Assembly: GCA_037893225.1 (NCBI GenBank)
Contig: JAZGUH010000147.1
Span: 88,501-152,500, forward strand
Length of the DNA: 64,000 nucleotides
Origin: Hippasteria phrygiana
Lineage: Eukaryota; Echinodermata; Asteroidea; Valvatida; Goniasteridae
Direction: 5' to 3'
Part shown: positions 1 to 13,000 of the stretch, one piece after another
Position numbering within the stretch: position 1 is the first letter of the stretch
Layout of the letters: every line of letters starts with the position of its first letter
Position numbers and translations under genes: made by a program
The notes under the pieces: generated by a model
What the model saw: the letters and a program-made list of their open reading frames with translations, nothing else
What the model was told of the DNA's origin: nothing
The model's database searches: none

Positions 1-862
1 TCCATCCTCAACTAAGCTCTTGGAAGCAAAGTTGCGGTACTCCTACACCCATGGTTTTCATATGACAGTGTGTAACACTGTTATGAAAAATAATCACTAA
101 GATATTATTTTTCAGAGTTCTGGTAAAAACAAATTAGGAAAAAGTAGGAAAAGTAGGAATACATGTACTTCAAAGGCTGAAATGATAGTGCTCAGGTTTA
201 GTGCGTTATTTTCTTTGCTGTCCACATCTTCAACAATAGGTTCAAATCCCCTGAGTTAGTTTATTCATATCTTCAGTCTGCAGGTTCTTTTTTTTTTATA
301 GGATATCAAATTAGAATGCCATTGGCACTATTTAGGAATCTTGCAACCATCACCAGATATATGCAATAATAACTACATGTACACTCTGACAAGTTGAACA
401 TTTGAAAAATGTGGCTATCCAAGTATAAACAATTAGGATGTCATTACATGGATACATGGTGTACCGCTGCTCTACCATACGAAAAACTCCATACGACCAC
501 AGCTGCTGGGTCAAAAAAACAAACAAACAAACAAACAAACAAACATAAAAATAAAGAAAAATAGAAAAAAGAGAAGAAAGAAAACTCCTCCCAGTTTTGA
601 TTAATTTGGTGCACCTTACTGTTGGCGGAAGCATCTTGAAAAGTTAGAGACGGCCATTTTTCGAAAATATTACCTGGCAGAATCTTGTTCGAGTAAAACT
701 TAAAAAAAAGACCTGCTTATTTTGTTGTGGAAAAAAGGCAAGATCTTCACATTTGTGTTTTATTTTGCCTTATCTAGGATAAATTTAATAGCAAGAAAAA
801 CAATGTCAGAATGGAAGAAAATATGTTCTTTTTAACTGAATTGCCCATACAAAACTTCTTAC
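1..862 (-). other. partial intron 6 of ISYNA1
   Basis: AT-rich intronic sequence without any further inositol synthase exon. It contains a short (CAAA)n run at about 517-545 that produces a shadow reading frame. Nothing else is recognisable. Confidence 0.6.
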
Positions 863-1015
863 TCCTTCCAGGATGCTGGCCACGGCAAAAAGAGTCGATG
901 GAGAGACTTCGGCTGCATTCTTCCTGATGGAGTCCAGGAGCTCTTTGGCAGTTGTGTTGAGTCCTGGCTCCACTGCGCAGAAACGCTCCGTGTTGGCCGT
1001 CCAGAGAACGATCAC
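863..1015 (-). CDS. ISYNA1: ISYNA1 exon 6
   Basis: 51 codons beginning [20 protein letters not shown] and ending [14 protein letters not shown]. The acceptor is TTTGGTAG and the donor GGA|gtaaga, phase 0. This is the last coding exon in the window. The next family segment (NGSPQNTLVPG type) is not found between here and base 1. Confidence 0.95.
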
Positions 1016-4000
1016 CTACCAAAGTGAAGGAAGTACTCACAAACTCAAACTCAAGCTCAGTACTCATTTCCTAACTTTTACACCAGCTCCACTGGCTACC
1101 AGTTAAATCCTGGATAACTTCAGTTCTGTTTGACAAATGCATACGTTGATTAGCCCCAGTCTACATTCAAGAATTAGTCAACAAGTTCCAAAGATCTTCT
1201 CACTCCATATCCAGTAATCACCAAATCGTGAGTTTCAATTTCATCGCTCCCAATCTATGGAACAATCTCTCAAACCATATCAAAAACTGTCCCATCTTGG
1301 ATCAATTCAAAATCTTAACACTACCCTGATCACCCACTCAAGCGCATGGAGACTTAATTGTATCATGTGCTATTATAAAAACTGCCTTATTATTATTATT
1401 TAAATTTTAGGCATTCTCAAGAACTGGCACCACAAAGAGGGAGCTACAGGGTTGCCACTACATGTATATTCAATTTGGCATGTTTGAGACCTCGCCTCAC
1501 GAAATGAGGCTAGTCGCACTATGGCATTTCGGAGTTGCAAGCATGTTGTGTTTATCGTACATTGTAATAGGGCCCTCAAGAGAATGGAAAAATGTAGTCC
1601 GCCCCATGTTGGATAATGACATGTACGAAAAAAAGAAATGTTCATTTTCAAATAATTTAGTGTTCGATTATTCGCAACTTTGTTTGACTGAATATCCGAA
1701 TATTCGATACTCGCCGATCAAGTTTTTCATGCGTCAGCTGCAACTGCATGCCGCGGCGCTAAAAAGTTGCACGCAAAGCAGGGTGGTGTTTTACGTGCAG
1801 CGATCGATATTATGGACCGCCCGGTCGACTTTTGTTGCCTGCGCCTGTTGTATAAAGATCATTACGGGTACGTATAACGTTCTGATAACAAGAAACCAAA
1901 CTACATGTACAGCCTGCCTCTTTGCAGTAAGGGTTTTACGGACGGAACAATAAACATCCCTCCACAAAAAGAAACGGTCGACAAAAAGTGGCATTTGGTG
2001 CCCTCCATAATTTTGCTTCATTCAAGGCCAAATTGGCCTTGCCCTAAAATTACCAAATTCAAGGCCTGTGACACTGCTAAGTGCCGTAACTTTTCTATTA
2101 AAATAGCATCAGAGTCGAATATTCGAAACGGTAAAAAGGTATTAGAATATTCGGTTGACGATCGAATATTCGGTATATTCCGGACAGCCCTATTGACAAG
2201 CTGATTTTCCATCCAATTCCTCAGTTATTAATAGAATAATTACGGGCAATTATTATGAATTATCAGCTTGTTATTGCAGCAACCATGTAGCCGAGGTACT
2301 TTCACATCCAGGGTCTACTATTGAGAGCGAGGATGAAAGTAGACCCTGTGAACAAGGCTGGGTGACAACAAAATAAACAAATGTTGGTGGTTGGGGGTTT
2401 AAGAAGACAGAGAGGATCGGAGGAGAGGGACAAATAGGGCTGTTCATTTTTGAATAATTTAGTATTTGATTATTGGAAACTGGGTTTGACCGAATATTCA
2501 AATATTTGATACTCGCCGATCATGTTTTTTCACACGGCAGCTGCAACTGCAGTAAAAAGTTACACTAAAAAGCACGCCGGTGTTTTACGTGCAGCGATCG
2601 ATATTATGGACCGCCCGATTGACAGTTTTTTGCATGCACCTGTTGTATCAAGATAATTACGGGAACATATAACGTTCTGATAACAAGAAACCAAAACTTC
2701 AGCCTGCGTTTGTGTAGTAATTATTTTATGAGTGTCTAGGATTTATGGACAGGAACAATAAACCTCAGTCCACAAAAATTACCGGACAAAAATGCGGCAT
2801 TTGACACTGCCAATCGCAATAACTTTTCTATTAAAATAGCATCAGAGTCAATATTTTTTCGAATATTCGAACCGGCAAAATGGTATTCAAATATTCGGTT
2901 GATGATCGAATATTCGGTATACCCGGGCAGCCCTAGGGACAAACCAAATTAAACCTAACCTTATCCAGTTTCTTGGACGTCTTGAAGTCGCGGATGTCTT
3001 GTCGGAGCCTCTCGACCAATTCTTCTTTGGATCCTGGACACAGGGAAAAATAAGAGGGATTACTTACCACATTGTTTATTGACTTACATGTATCTTACCC
3101 CAGTACCACATTCTTTGTTTAGTCGAGCGCATTTTCGATTGGCTGCACAGCCCCAATCTTGGCATACCAGCACCCCATCAATAACAGCTGGACACATGGG
3201 GTTCATGGGACACATGCTCAATATTCCATACCTAAACACTAAAATGCATTAATTCTTAAGCCGTGTCTGCATTGGACTTTTTTTGGTAAAACATACGGAG
3301 ACTGCTGTCAACTTTACCAAATTAAGTCCAGTGCGGACAGCCGGTAAACTGTCCAAATTGTCAAGTGTCGATCGTCGGTTGTCCGTTTATCCTTCCGGAG
3401 TGGGAACTTTTACAGGGCCAATCTTGCAGCGGGAGAGTTATGTGGCCAGTTTTACGTCGCTGAAAGTCCAGTGCGGACAGCTGGTAAACTGTCCAAATTG
3501 TCAAGTGTCGATCGTCGGTTGTCCGTTTATCCCTCCGGAGTAGGAACTTTTACAGGGCCAATCTTGCAGCGGGAGAGTTACATGTGGCCAGTTTTATGTC
3601 GCTGAAAGTCCAGTGTGGACAGCTGGTAAACTGTCCAAATTGTCAAGTGTCGATCGTCGGTTGTCCGTTTATCCCTCCGGAGTGGGAACTTTTACAGGGC
3701 CAATCTTGCAGCGGGAGAGTTATGTGGCCAGTTTTACGTCGCTGAAAGTCCAGTGCGGACAGCTGGTAAACTGTCCAAATTGTCAAGTGTCGATCGTCGG
3801 TTGTCCGTTTATCCTTCCGGAGTGGGAACTTTTACAGGGCCAATCTTGCAGCGGAAGAGTTTTGTGGCCAGTTTTACGTCACTGAAAGTCCAGTGCAGAC
3901 AGCTGGTAAACTGTCCAAATTGTCAAGTGTCGATCGTCGGTTGTCCGTTTATCCTTCCGGAGTGGAAACTTTTACAGGGCCAATCTTGCTGCGGGAGAGT

Positions 4001-7000
4001 TACATGTGGCCAGTTTTACGTCGCTGAAAGTCCAGTGCGGATCGACAGCCACTGTAAATGTAAAACGTGCATTTTGAACACTGCAAAGTTTACGTGGCCA
4101 TTGACTTTCCGCGAGCAGTGGAATCCAAGTGCAGATGCACGTAAGATTAACCACAGTGGAATGTTACCAATTACGCACGGTAACTTTGTACAATTTTAAG
4201 TCCAATGCGAAGGCGGCTTTTGAATATTAATAACAATTGGGACTTGTGACATCAAATGAAAAGGGTCTTAAAGTACATTGTTAGCATAGACATATTTAAC
4301 CCCTTGCGTACGGGTATTATATGGCATGTATGGGGGCGCCGGGGCGCCATGCCGGCTTGTGCAGCCAAGCATAACGCACACAATACCCCAATAATGGATT
4401 GAAAATGCAGAGATTGGCGTGTATAGACGTCAACCGGCCAGGTGGCAATTTTCAATCTGCACATATGTGTCAACCGGGCACAAGGGGTTAAGAATGCTGC
4501 TTCACTGTCAGCCAATTACCTGAAATCAAGTTGGTCGCTCGGTCCTTCTGATTGGCTGCAATGAACGAGGGCAGGTAGATGGAGGGGCGGGGCTTCATGT
4601 TCTTCATGTAGGGGCGGAGCTTCTGCTGGAGTCCGTAGTCCAGCACTCTGGATCGTTCCATGGCGTCAGCCAGATTCATGGACGAGATGTCCCAACCTGC
4701 AAAGAGAAACATGAAATTAGAGACCGTGATCTGCACACTGTCCATGTATGGGGGGTACTCCATTTCAGACTCAGCCCGAGTTTTACAAGCCTGCAGAAAT
4801 GAATACAGGAAAAAAATGCCATAAATAGTTCTCACACAATGACACAAACATACACCGTACATGTATGTGTGGACTGATACCCAAAGTCTGGCAGTTACAA
4901 AATTACAAAATACTGAGATTTCTCAAGGAAACTCTTCCGATCAAGTCATAGTGTGGCCATTGAAAAGTCTGGAGTCCACATGTACATACCATCAAACACA
5001 ATGTCAGTCGGTTCCACCATCGGCAGGATGTCTTTGAAGGGAATGCAGACTTCTCCATCCGCCCCACTGCCCAGCGACAAGGTCGACGCCTGGGTCAGGG
5101 ATCCGTAGAAGTTGGCATGCTGCCAAGAAAACAATTTGCAATTCGCAAACATGATTACATGTACATGTATCCCATCTTCATATACAGTAAGTCACAAACT
5201 AGGGCTATGCCGAATATTCGATCGATTATCAAATATTTATTTTCGAGTTTGAATATTCAAAGTGAATGCAAAGGAATATACACAATGTAGGGGAAAAGTT
5301 AAAAATTTTATAATGAAATTGCATCCGTGACTTGACTGATTCCAATTGCATTGCAACAGGCTACATTGTATCTATGTGTTACAAACACGTAATGATGAAG
5401 GTACAATGTACCTCACCTGTTCCTAATTTTTGTCGGGACAATAAAATTCTCACCAGGGCAAAAAAGTACTTCTGCATTTTTGCATGTGTGCTAAATCATT
5501 CCTTGGTGCTCAGCCACAAAAGTGAGAATCTGTTATAATGATGATAATGAGCAGTTTCGTGCATTAATTAGTCTGCCTCTGTATATGTGCAGGGATATGA
5601 TACACGACAAAAATGAAGAACAGATGTTACCATCATTTACCCTGTAAAGATATTTAATATAGTCCATAGAAACAGAAAAATGAACTGGTGGAGCACGACA
5701 ACTCAAAACAAGAGATACGCCAGCCCTTAAAGTGAGCCAAGGGAGATATCTTCTGTACATAACTTGGTGTCCTTTAGGAGCACATTTCTCATACTGGGGC
5801 AGAGAATTTCCCAGGACATTGAAGTTGTTCTTCAAAGTATGTCTAATACTATGCAACATGACATACACAAAACACTGAAAATACATAAACAAAATAAAAA
5901 ATGAGTTGTGTTTAGGTGGACACTGTTATGTACAAAAGATGTGGTATTAATCTTTATGAAATAACTATTGAGATTTGAGTGGACAACTAAATAGTGTGTC
6001 TTAAAATGTTGCACTGACCCATAACCATAGAAAGACATGATAGAAAAGTACTGGAATCCAAAGCTCTTACAGTGGGCAAGGTTAACCATGACAAATAATT
6101 GTACATAACATCAAAACATGGACACTAAATTGTTAATATATGGAGATTTTGCATTGCTCTTCACCAGTTTATGGCACCATGCTTTGAAAAATGTTTGTTT
6201 TAATAGTAATTGTATGCATGTACAATTTAACTAATTTATGAGCTTCAATTCGATTTTCATGTTGCCAAAAATCGGCCATCTGGACAAGTGAATATTCGAA
6301 TATTCAATCAAATGAAAGTCGAATATTCAATTAATCAATTTGACTCACAAACACCACATTCTCATATGGGTATTGCACCGAGTACTTCCAAAACGCAGTT
6401 TCCAAAACACACTGTGCAGATTTTGGTCTGGAGAAACGTTTTTGGACATTTAATTACTAAATATTAACCTTAACCTTCCCAAATCCTCTGCAATATCCTC
6501 TTTGCCACAGAGGAATTTGGAGGATTGAGGGTCTTTGAAAGTTGAGGCATCGTAGGATTGTGCAGGATTGAGGGCATTATTAGAGGATTTTGCACCTGGA
6601 GGAAAATGGAGGACCCAGGTCATCAGGCCCAATCTGATGCTGGATGATTTCGGAGGATTGAGGTTACTATTGGGGTATTTAACCAAAACCCACTAGACGA
6701 TTTTTGCAGGATTCAGGCTAGGGCCGACAATATTGATTTGTATCGTAGTCGATTTTTTTTCCCTCGCGATATCGCCAATATGGCAATAAAATCGTCAACA
6801 AAAAGTTTGTTCATAACTACATAATCACCGGACGTGTTTGTCGCCAGTCATTGTTTGAGGCCGTTCTTAGGCCAGCCATCAATATTGAGAAACAGCGTAG
6901 TCTAAGCTTAGTCTGCGGATATCTGGATCAAAGCCTTTTCTTAGTTACCGCCACCAGCCAGAGCCATTACCCTATACACTCAATCCTATTGTTACCTAAC

Positions 7001-10000
7001 GTATCCCCCTAGATTTCTTAAAAGAATTCCTGAGATTCCGGGAACACAATGACCGACAAGGGGGGAGGGGGGTTTCCCTTGCCCACATATCACGCTTCAA
7101 ATGGCCAGAGCTGGGCTGGCTAATTTGCATGTAAATACAATTACTTATTACAATGAAATGCGGAGTACGCTGATTGTATACTTTAGATATTTAGAACGTT
7201 TTAATAGATTTTGCATCTTATCGCAGATTTACTGACAGCTTGTCCATTATTATAAACTTAGACTTTAAACCGAACAAAATTGTTTTCTCCCCTATTTAAA
7301 TTTTTTCTGCGAGTTGTTGAATAACATTTAATTTAATTGAATTGAATTAGCCTTTTAAAAGAATGATCCCAAACCGAAAACAAATGTTCGCTAAAACTTC
7401 TAGAGTTTTTAACCACAAGTATTCGTCAGATGAGAAAATAAAAGTAGGCCACTGTACGTTATTAATCGGTATGTTCGATGTGACCAGAGAATTTCCCTTG
7501 TTCCCCTTTTAAGACAGACGATTTGTAATATTTTTAATGAAACATTCAGGATGACTTTGAAATGCTGGTACACATTGTATACATTTTTTACATGGTATTA
7601 CAATGTATAAATAATTGTATACCTTGCAAAAGTTGAGCTGTCAATCACTTCATAAGGTTTCAGGGCTAGGGGTGCAGGATATTTTATTTCAGACGTACTT
7701 TTCTTTCAGGGCGAATGAATACTGACGTTGTAACGAGTATACTGATTTTTTTTAAGCATACATATAGCTTGTCGGAACAGGTGAGCATTAATATTCCAAG
7801 CAAAGGATACAATAATTCATCCTTCTGTTTAATTCAGCCACGGGAGGTAAACATTATTCTCCTTGCTTGACGTTAAATACGGCAATCGATGGATTTATTT
7901 AATCAGCTACATGTATGTGTCCCCTTTGTGTTATATTTGTTCTGCTTGCTCTAATTTTTCTGGTGATTTTCACGGCAAGGTTGCGTTCAGCCCGCCCACT
8001 CGACTATCGACGGGTACCAGCGAATTGTGTAGATACCAACAGTCAATCCACGTGAACCAGCTGATTTATGTAGAGCTTATCAGCAGGAGGCACGAACCAC
8101 GTGCAAGCAGCCCCAAGTGCAGAGAAGCATTTCTCAATGAATGGTTGAAATGGATACGCCCACTAATTTGCAAGATTTAAATATGGCTCAGTCTACACAA
8201 AACCACAATTTAAGAAGTTTCCAGGGTTAACTTTATGAAAAAAAATTAAGGGAATATAGGGGTTCCTAAAAAACAATCGCCGATTTTAAAAATGATATCG
8301 GCGATATCTCGATTTTTGATTTAAAAAAACATGTAGCCGATTTCAATTTTTGGGCGGCGAATATCGCATCATCGCGATTTTATCGTCGTATCGCCCAGCA
8401 CAAATGTACATAATTCCTGGGCCCTGCTACAACCCTTTGAAGTTTTAGAGCCTTAATTAACCCCTTTTTATGAGTATATGAAACTTTTTCAAAGTGAACA
8501 AAGAAACTGGCAGGAGCGGGATTCGAACCTGCGACCTCCGGGTTACCGTACCGGCGCTCTACCAACTGAGCTATCTTGACCTACATGTATGTTGGCGGTC
8601 TCCCAAATTGTCAGTATCTTTGTTCGGGTGTACACACTTCAGCCCGAGTTCAACAAAGAAATTGTCTCCTAATAATATTTCGAGACTGAATTCAGTTTTC
8701 AAACCTAAGGGAAACATGCTTCAGGCATAGAATTCCATAGAGATACAGAACAAGGGAAAAAAGCTATTGGCATAGCTTCTTGTTCTACAGTACATCTAGG
8801 TACAGCTAGAGTTCATTGGTGGGAACAGGCGGAAGGCCGACTTTCATGCTCAAACACCCTACTGGAGGAACCAATCAAGCTGGATAAGCCGGTGGAACTG
8901 CCCGCACAGGTGTTTGACCGATAATGACTGGCAATTATACGCTTTGCAATGCAGCTATTCGGTGTACACCGAAATTTCAAGCTATTAAAGGCGGACATAT
9001 GCTACTCAAAAAAAGAAAGGATCAAACTGAATTATTAATTCTATTTTTAACCCGTCCAGACAATTTGACTTTGAAACACCTGACTGAGCAATTGCATCAT
9101 CTCACATTATGTGGTGCTTAACCAAGCATGGACATGCGCTGCAGTGTACAATGAGTAAAATCAACTTCAGTACACACCTGACTGAAATTTTCTAAGACAA
9201 ATGTCTGATCCTTTAATTTTTTTTGAGTAGTATACATTGTACATTGTACATTGTACATGATGTACATGTATATTTCACATGTAATTGTTCATCACAAAAA
9301 ATTCTGCTTGTGTGGAAATCAAGTACAAAATGTGAGCACTTTTTCGTACATGTATGGTACAGTACATGTACAATGTACGGGATCCACCTGATGTACGGGA
9401 TCCACCTGATGTTCCGCAGTCCCTACATGTACAATGTATGTTCCCCAATCCCTTTGTTCCCCAATACTTAGGGTTAGGGTTAGCGGGGATTGGGGAACAT
9501 GGATTGGGAAACATACATGTACATGTACAATGTACCTTCAAGCTAAGCTGCACTTTGTACATGTACAGGTTGTAATTATGTACATTTAATTGTTCATCAC
9601 AAAAATTATGCTGAAATAACATGTGCAAATACATGTAAAACTGCAAAATGTGAACACGTTTTCAGCTGAAACATTCCCATCAAGCTTCAGGAATACATTA
9701 AAAATGCATCAATTGAAAAAAGCCAACACCCAGAAACATTTAATTAGCTGAAAAGTACATTGTATGGGTACAAAGTTTAATATTTAGAGAGGGGATCGAC
9801 TTGATAAAAAAATATTGAAAAGTTGATTTATTGATTTCTTCTGTATACATACATGCACATGCAGCATTAAAATGTACAGTAAAATATTGGGATTTCTGCA
9901 ATGTTGTTATTGTCACTAATGTACATACAAATGGGTGATTCCATAAACGTGGGGGCCAATGACTTTTGGTGTCCCTCTTTATATTTGTTTCCCTTGTATT

Positions 10001-13000
10001 ACACACCACATTGAGCATGAATTATCACAAAAATAGCAGAAAACTAATTTGGTGTCCCCTTTACACGTGAAACCGTGAATGGGTTTTGACATGATGTTTT
10101 GCCATTTCTGGAGTAAAAATGTCTGATTTTGGCTACAATTATTGAGGAATGTCAATATCTTTAAGATATACAGAAAATTATTAATAAATCCCTTGCCAAT
10201 CAATTTTTTCATTTTGTATGTACAATGTAGAGAGGCAAAGCAACCTGCAACATTAGAATATACTCTTTATACTCTTGCTCTTAAATTTAGAGCGTAGTTG
10301 TAGCGTAGGGCCAGGATTCATGATCGAACGTAGTGCTAATTCCCGAAAGCGTAGTGGGTGCTAGCGCTATTTATAATGCCTGGCTAGAACACCATTACCA
10401 ATGCTTTGACACAAACTGCCAAGGTGTCAAGGTGTAGGACTGGTAGAGCTAAAACACAGAATTTTGCAGGCAGAGTTTATACTTTGTGCGTGATTCAACA
10501 TGAAATAACAAAATTAGCTCAATCCGTCATCTGAGTCAGTATGTTTTCCATACATGTACGTCTATGTACATGTACATGTACATGTACATATGTACATGTG
10601 TACATGTAGGTCCGAAAAGTGTGATAATTTATTTGGTATCTATTGAACAATTATCCTTTGTTTAGATCTGGACCTAGGGAAAACCGCAAGGATGGTGGGG
10701 CTGGCAACCTAAAATGTGGCCAACCCCATCCACCACCTCTGTTGTAGCCCTATATATGCAGAGCGGCTTTTAGTTCATGTACACATGTAGTTGGATAGTT
10801 GGGCAAAATGTACATGTACATGTACATGCAGCAGTGATGCTCAATACATGTTGGTGGTACCAGCAAGCTAAATAAATCAAGTCATGCAAGTTGGAAATTT
10901 TGAAAATTGATATTTCCATTCCATTTGATTCCAAGACGGACCTTTTTTAGCAGTGCGATGCATGCAGCGAGCACAGTACAGTGCCCTCTACACAAGCACA
11001 CCAAGGCCACATCGCTGTCCCGCCTGATCACTTGTGAATTTAGCCACACCTTATCTTCTTTTAACTTTTTCATGAATATTCTATTTGCCAACACCCCAGA
11101 GTGCAAAATCAGGTCTTTCTTTTGTGACCATGTACATTTATTCCCTTTCTTTTGGCAACAATGGTAAGTATTTCCCCTGGGATTCTTGAGTGTATTGTGT
11201 TGCAGTGTAGTGTAAAGTTTTGAAAGAGGGAGTTAATTTGCATGAATTTGAGGAACTTTGAGTTATGTGAGGATCAGTGTGGAGTGATGAGCCAGGTGAT
11301 ATATTTTTCTGTAATGGGTAGTCAGTCAGTCTAGCTCATATGAAGCGCGATATGGGGGAAAAGGGACCCCCTCCCCTCTTTTGTGTTGGTCATTGTATTC
11401 CCGGAATCTCAGGAATTCTATTCAGAAATCTAGGGGGATGTGTTAGATAACAATAATCTGGAGTGTGCTTAGGGTATAGGGATAAAAGGGGGGTACCCTT
11501 TCCCCCAATATCGTGCAGGGTATCGTCTAGCTGTCACTTGGACGAGAGAGAGTGTGTTTTGTGCCGCCAATTTTACACTAAAACCAGAGCAGATTTATAC
11601 AGGCTGCTAAGGAGAATTGGTTGGAGTGAGGACATCAGGCCTGGGACCTGAATTTCAAGACCCTGAAATGGATAGAAAACTAAGTTCAATGTTTGTAATT
11701 TCTGTATTTCTGTTTCACAAAATAAAGTTCTATTTGGTAAATTTCTTGGAAAACTGTTTGTATAAATCCATGTACATGTATTATTTTAAGCCCATTCAAA
11801 AACTCATTTTAATGTGTGTTCATTATTCAAAGAAGAGATGTTCAATTTAATTCCTGGTGATTGCAGTTTTGTCGAAGTCCCGAGTTGATAGTTTTCGAAT
11901 ATTTGAACGCTTTTCAAAAATTATTGTAATACTCTTGTCGTTTGGTTACTTCTCTTGAATGGTTGTAGATGGTTTTCGGCTATAGTTTGAGTATCGCCTG
12001 ACTGAATGTCGGCAGACTGCAGTGAGCGCCTAGCTTAGACGTCTTAGTACAATGTACATCAGCTCTGAGTGGTGACTGAATGTTAACAGAGGGCGCACTC
12101 TGAACTTTGAGCTGTTCCGCAGCAACTGGAACAGCTTAGTGATGAACCACTGGAGGATTGCGTGTATGTAAAAGCTTAGTGGCAGAAACAAACGTCCAGA
12201 AAATCAACCACATCGGTGGGAACATTCCTTTATTTATTTATTTGATTAATTTCGATCAGAGTGATCTAGTTCTTGACTGCTAGAAATTGAATTAATTGGC
12301 ATTTGTGAAAACTAGCTAAAAAGTCAAAGAATGACTGATTAGTGACAAGTTCCATAAAAACAGAGCTGGAATTGTAACGTTAATTGTAAATACTGGTTGG
12401 ATACCGTCAACAATTGGAATTTTTGAGTGACCTCAAAAATCGGTGTACATTTTTTTTTTCCTGAAAAGTTATTCTGGTTCAGTGGTGATTTGTGTTTATA
12501 GAAGCTAAACCTCTGAAGTTTGAATTTAGAAGTTTGGCTGATTTTGGTTTCCTTTCGAGAGGCAAATTCTAAATTCCCAAAGGGAGGGACACAACTGATT
12601 AACCAGCGAGAATCAAACTTAATTCTTAATCAATTCAAGAAGTGTGTAATTTAATTCAGTTAATTTTCACTGTACATGTACATATCTAAATTATCAGTTC
12701 AATTCAGAAATATTGAAGGATTGTATAATAATAATAATCAATATGTAAGTGGGTTATTCCATGGAGTGAGACACACACACATTTTGGCATTCTTTGATTA
12801 TGTAATTGTTTTTCGTGTTTAAACTAAACTGACTTTAATGGTGATTATGGTATGAACTTGAAGAGTAAAAGGAAGGCTTTCGAATGATACAAAACATGAG
12901 GGCATTATTTGAGATATATTTATGTTTTGTCACCAAGTGTGATGGTGTCCCGGGCTAAATTATGGGGTAATTTTGTGACATAAAAACTTACAAAATACAA

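Noticed and set aside
3283..4199. Tandem-repeat protein in the 141-bp array
   Set aside because: The frame is lost at unit boundaries where the unit is not a multiple of three (140 or 142 bp), and the locus has inverted ends of a transposable element.
8509..8581. Functional tRNA gene
   Set aside because: D and T arms and both boxes are good, but the acceptor arms do not pair and the universal U before the anticodon is C.
9470..9485. Interstitial telomere
   Set aside because: Only two TTAGGG units; similar words elsewhere in the window are transposon ends.
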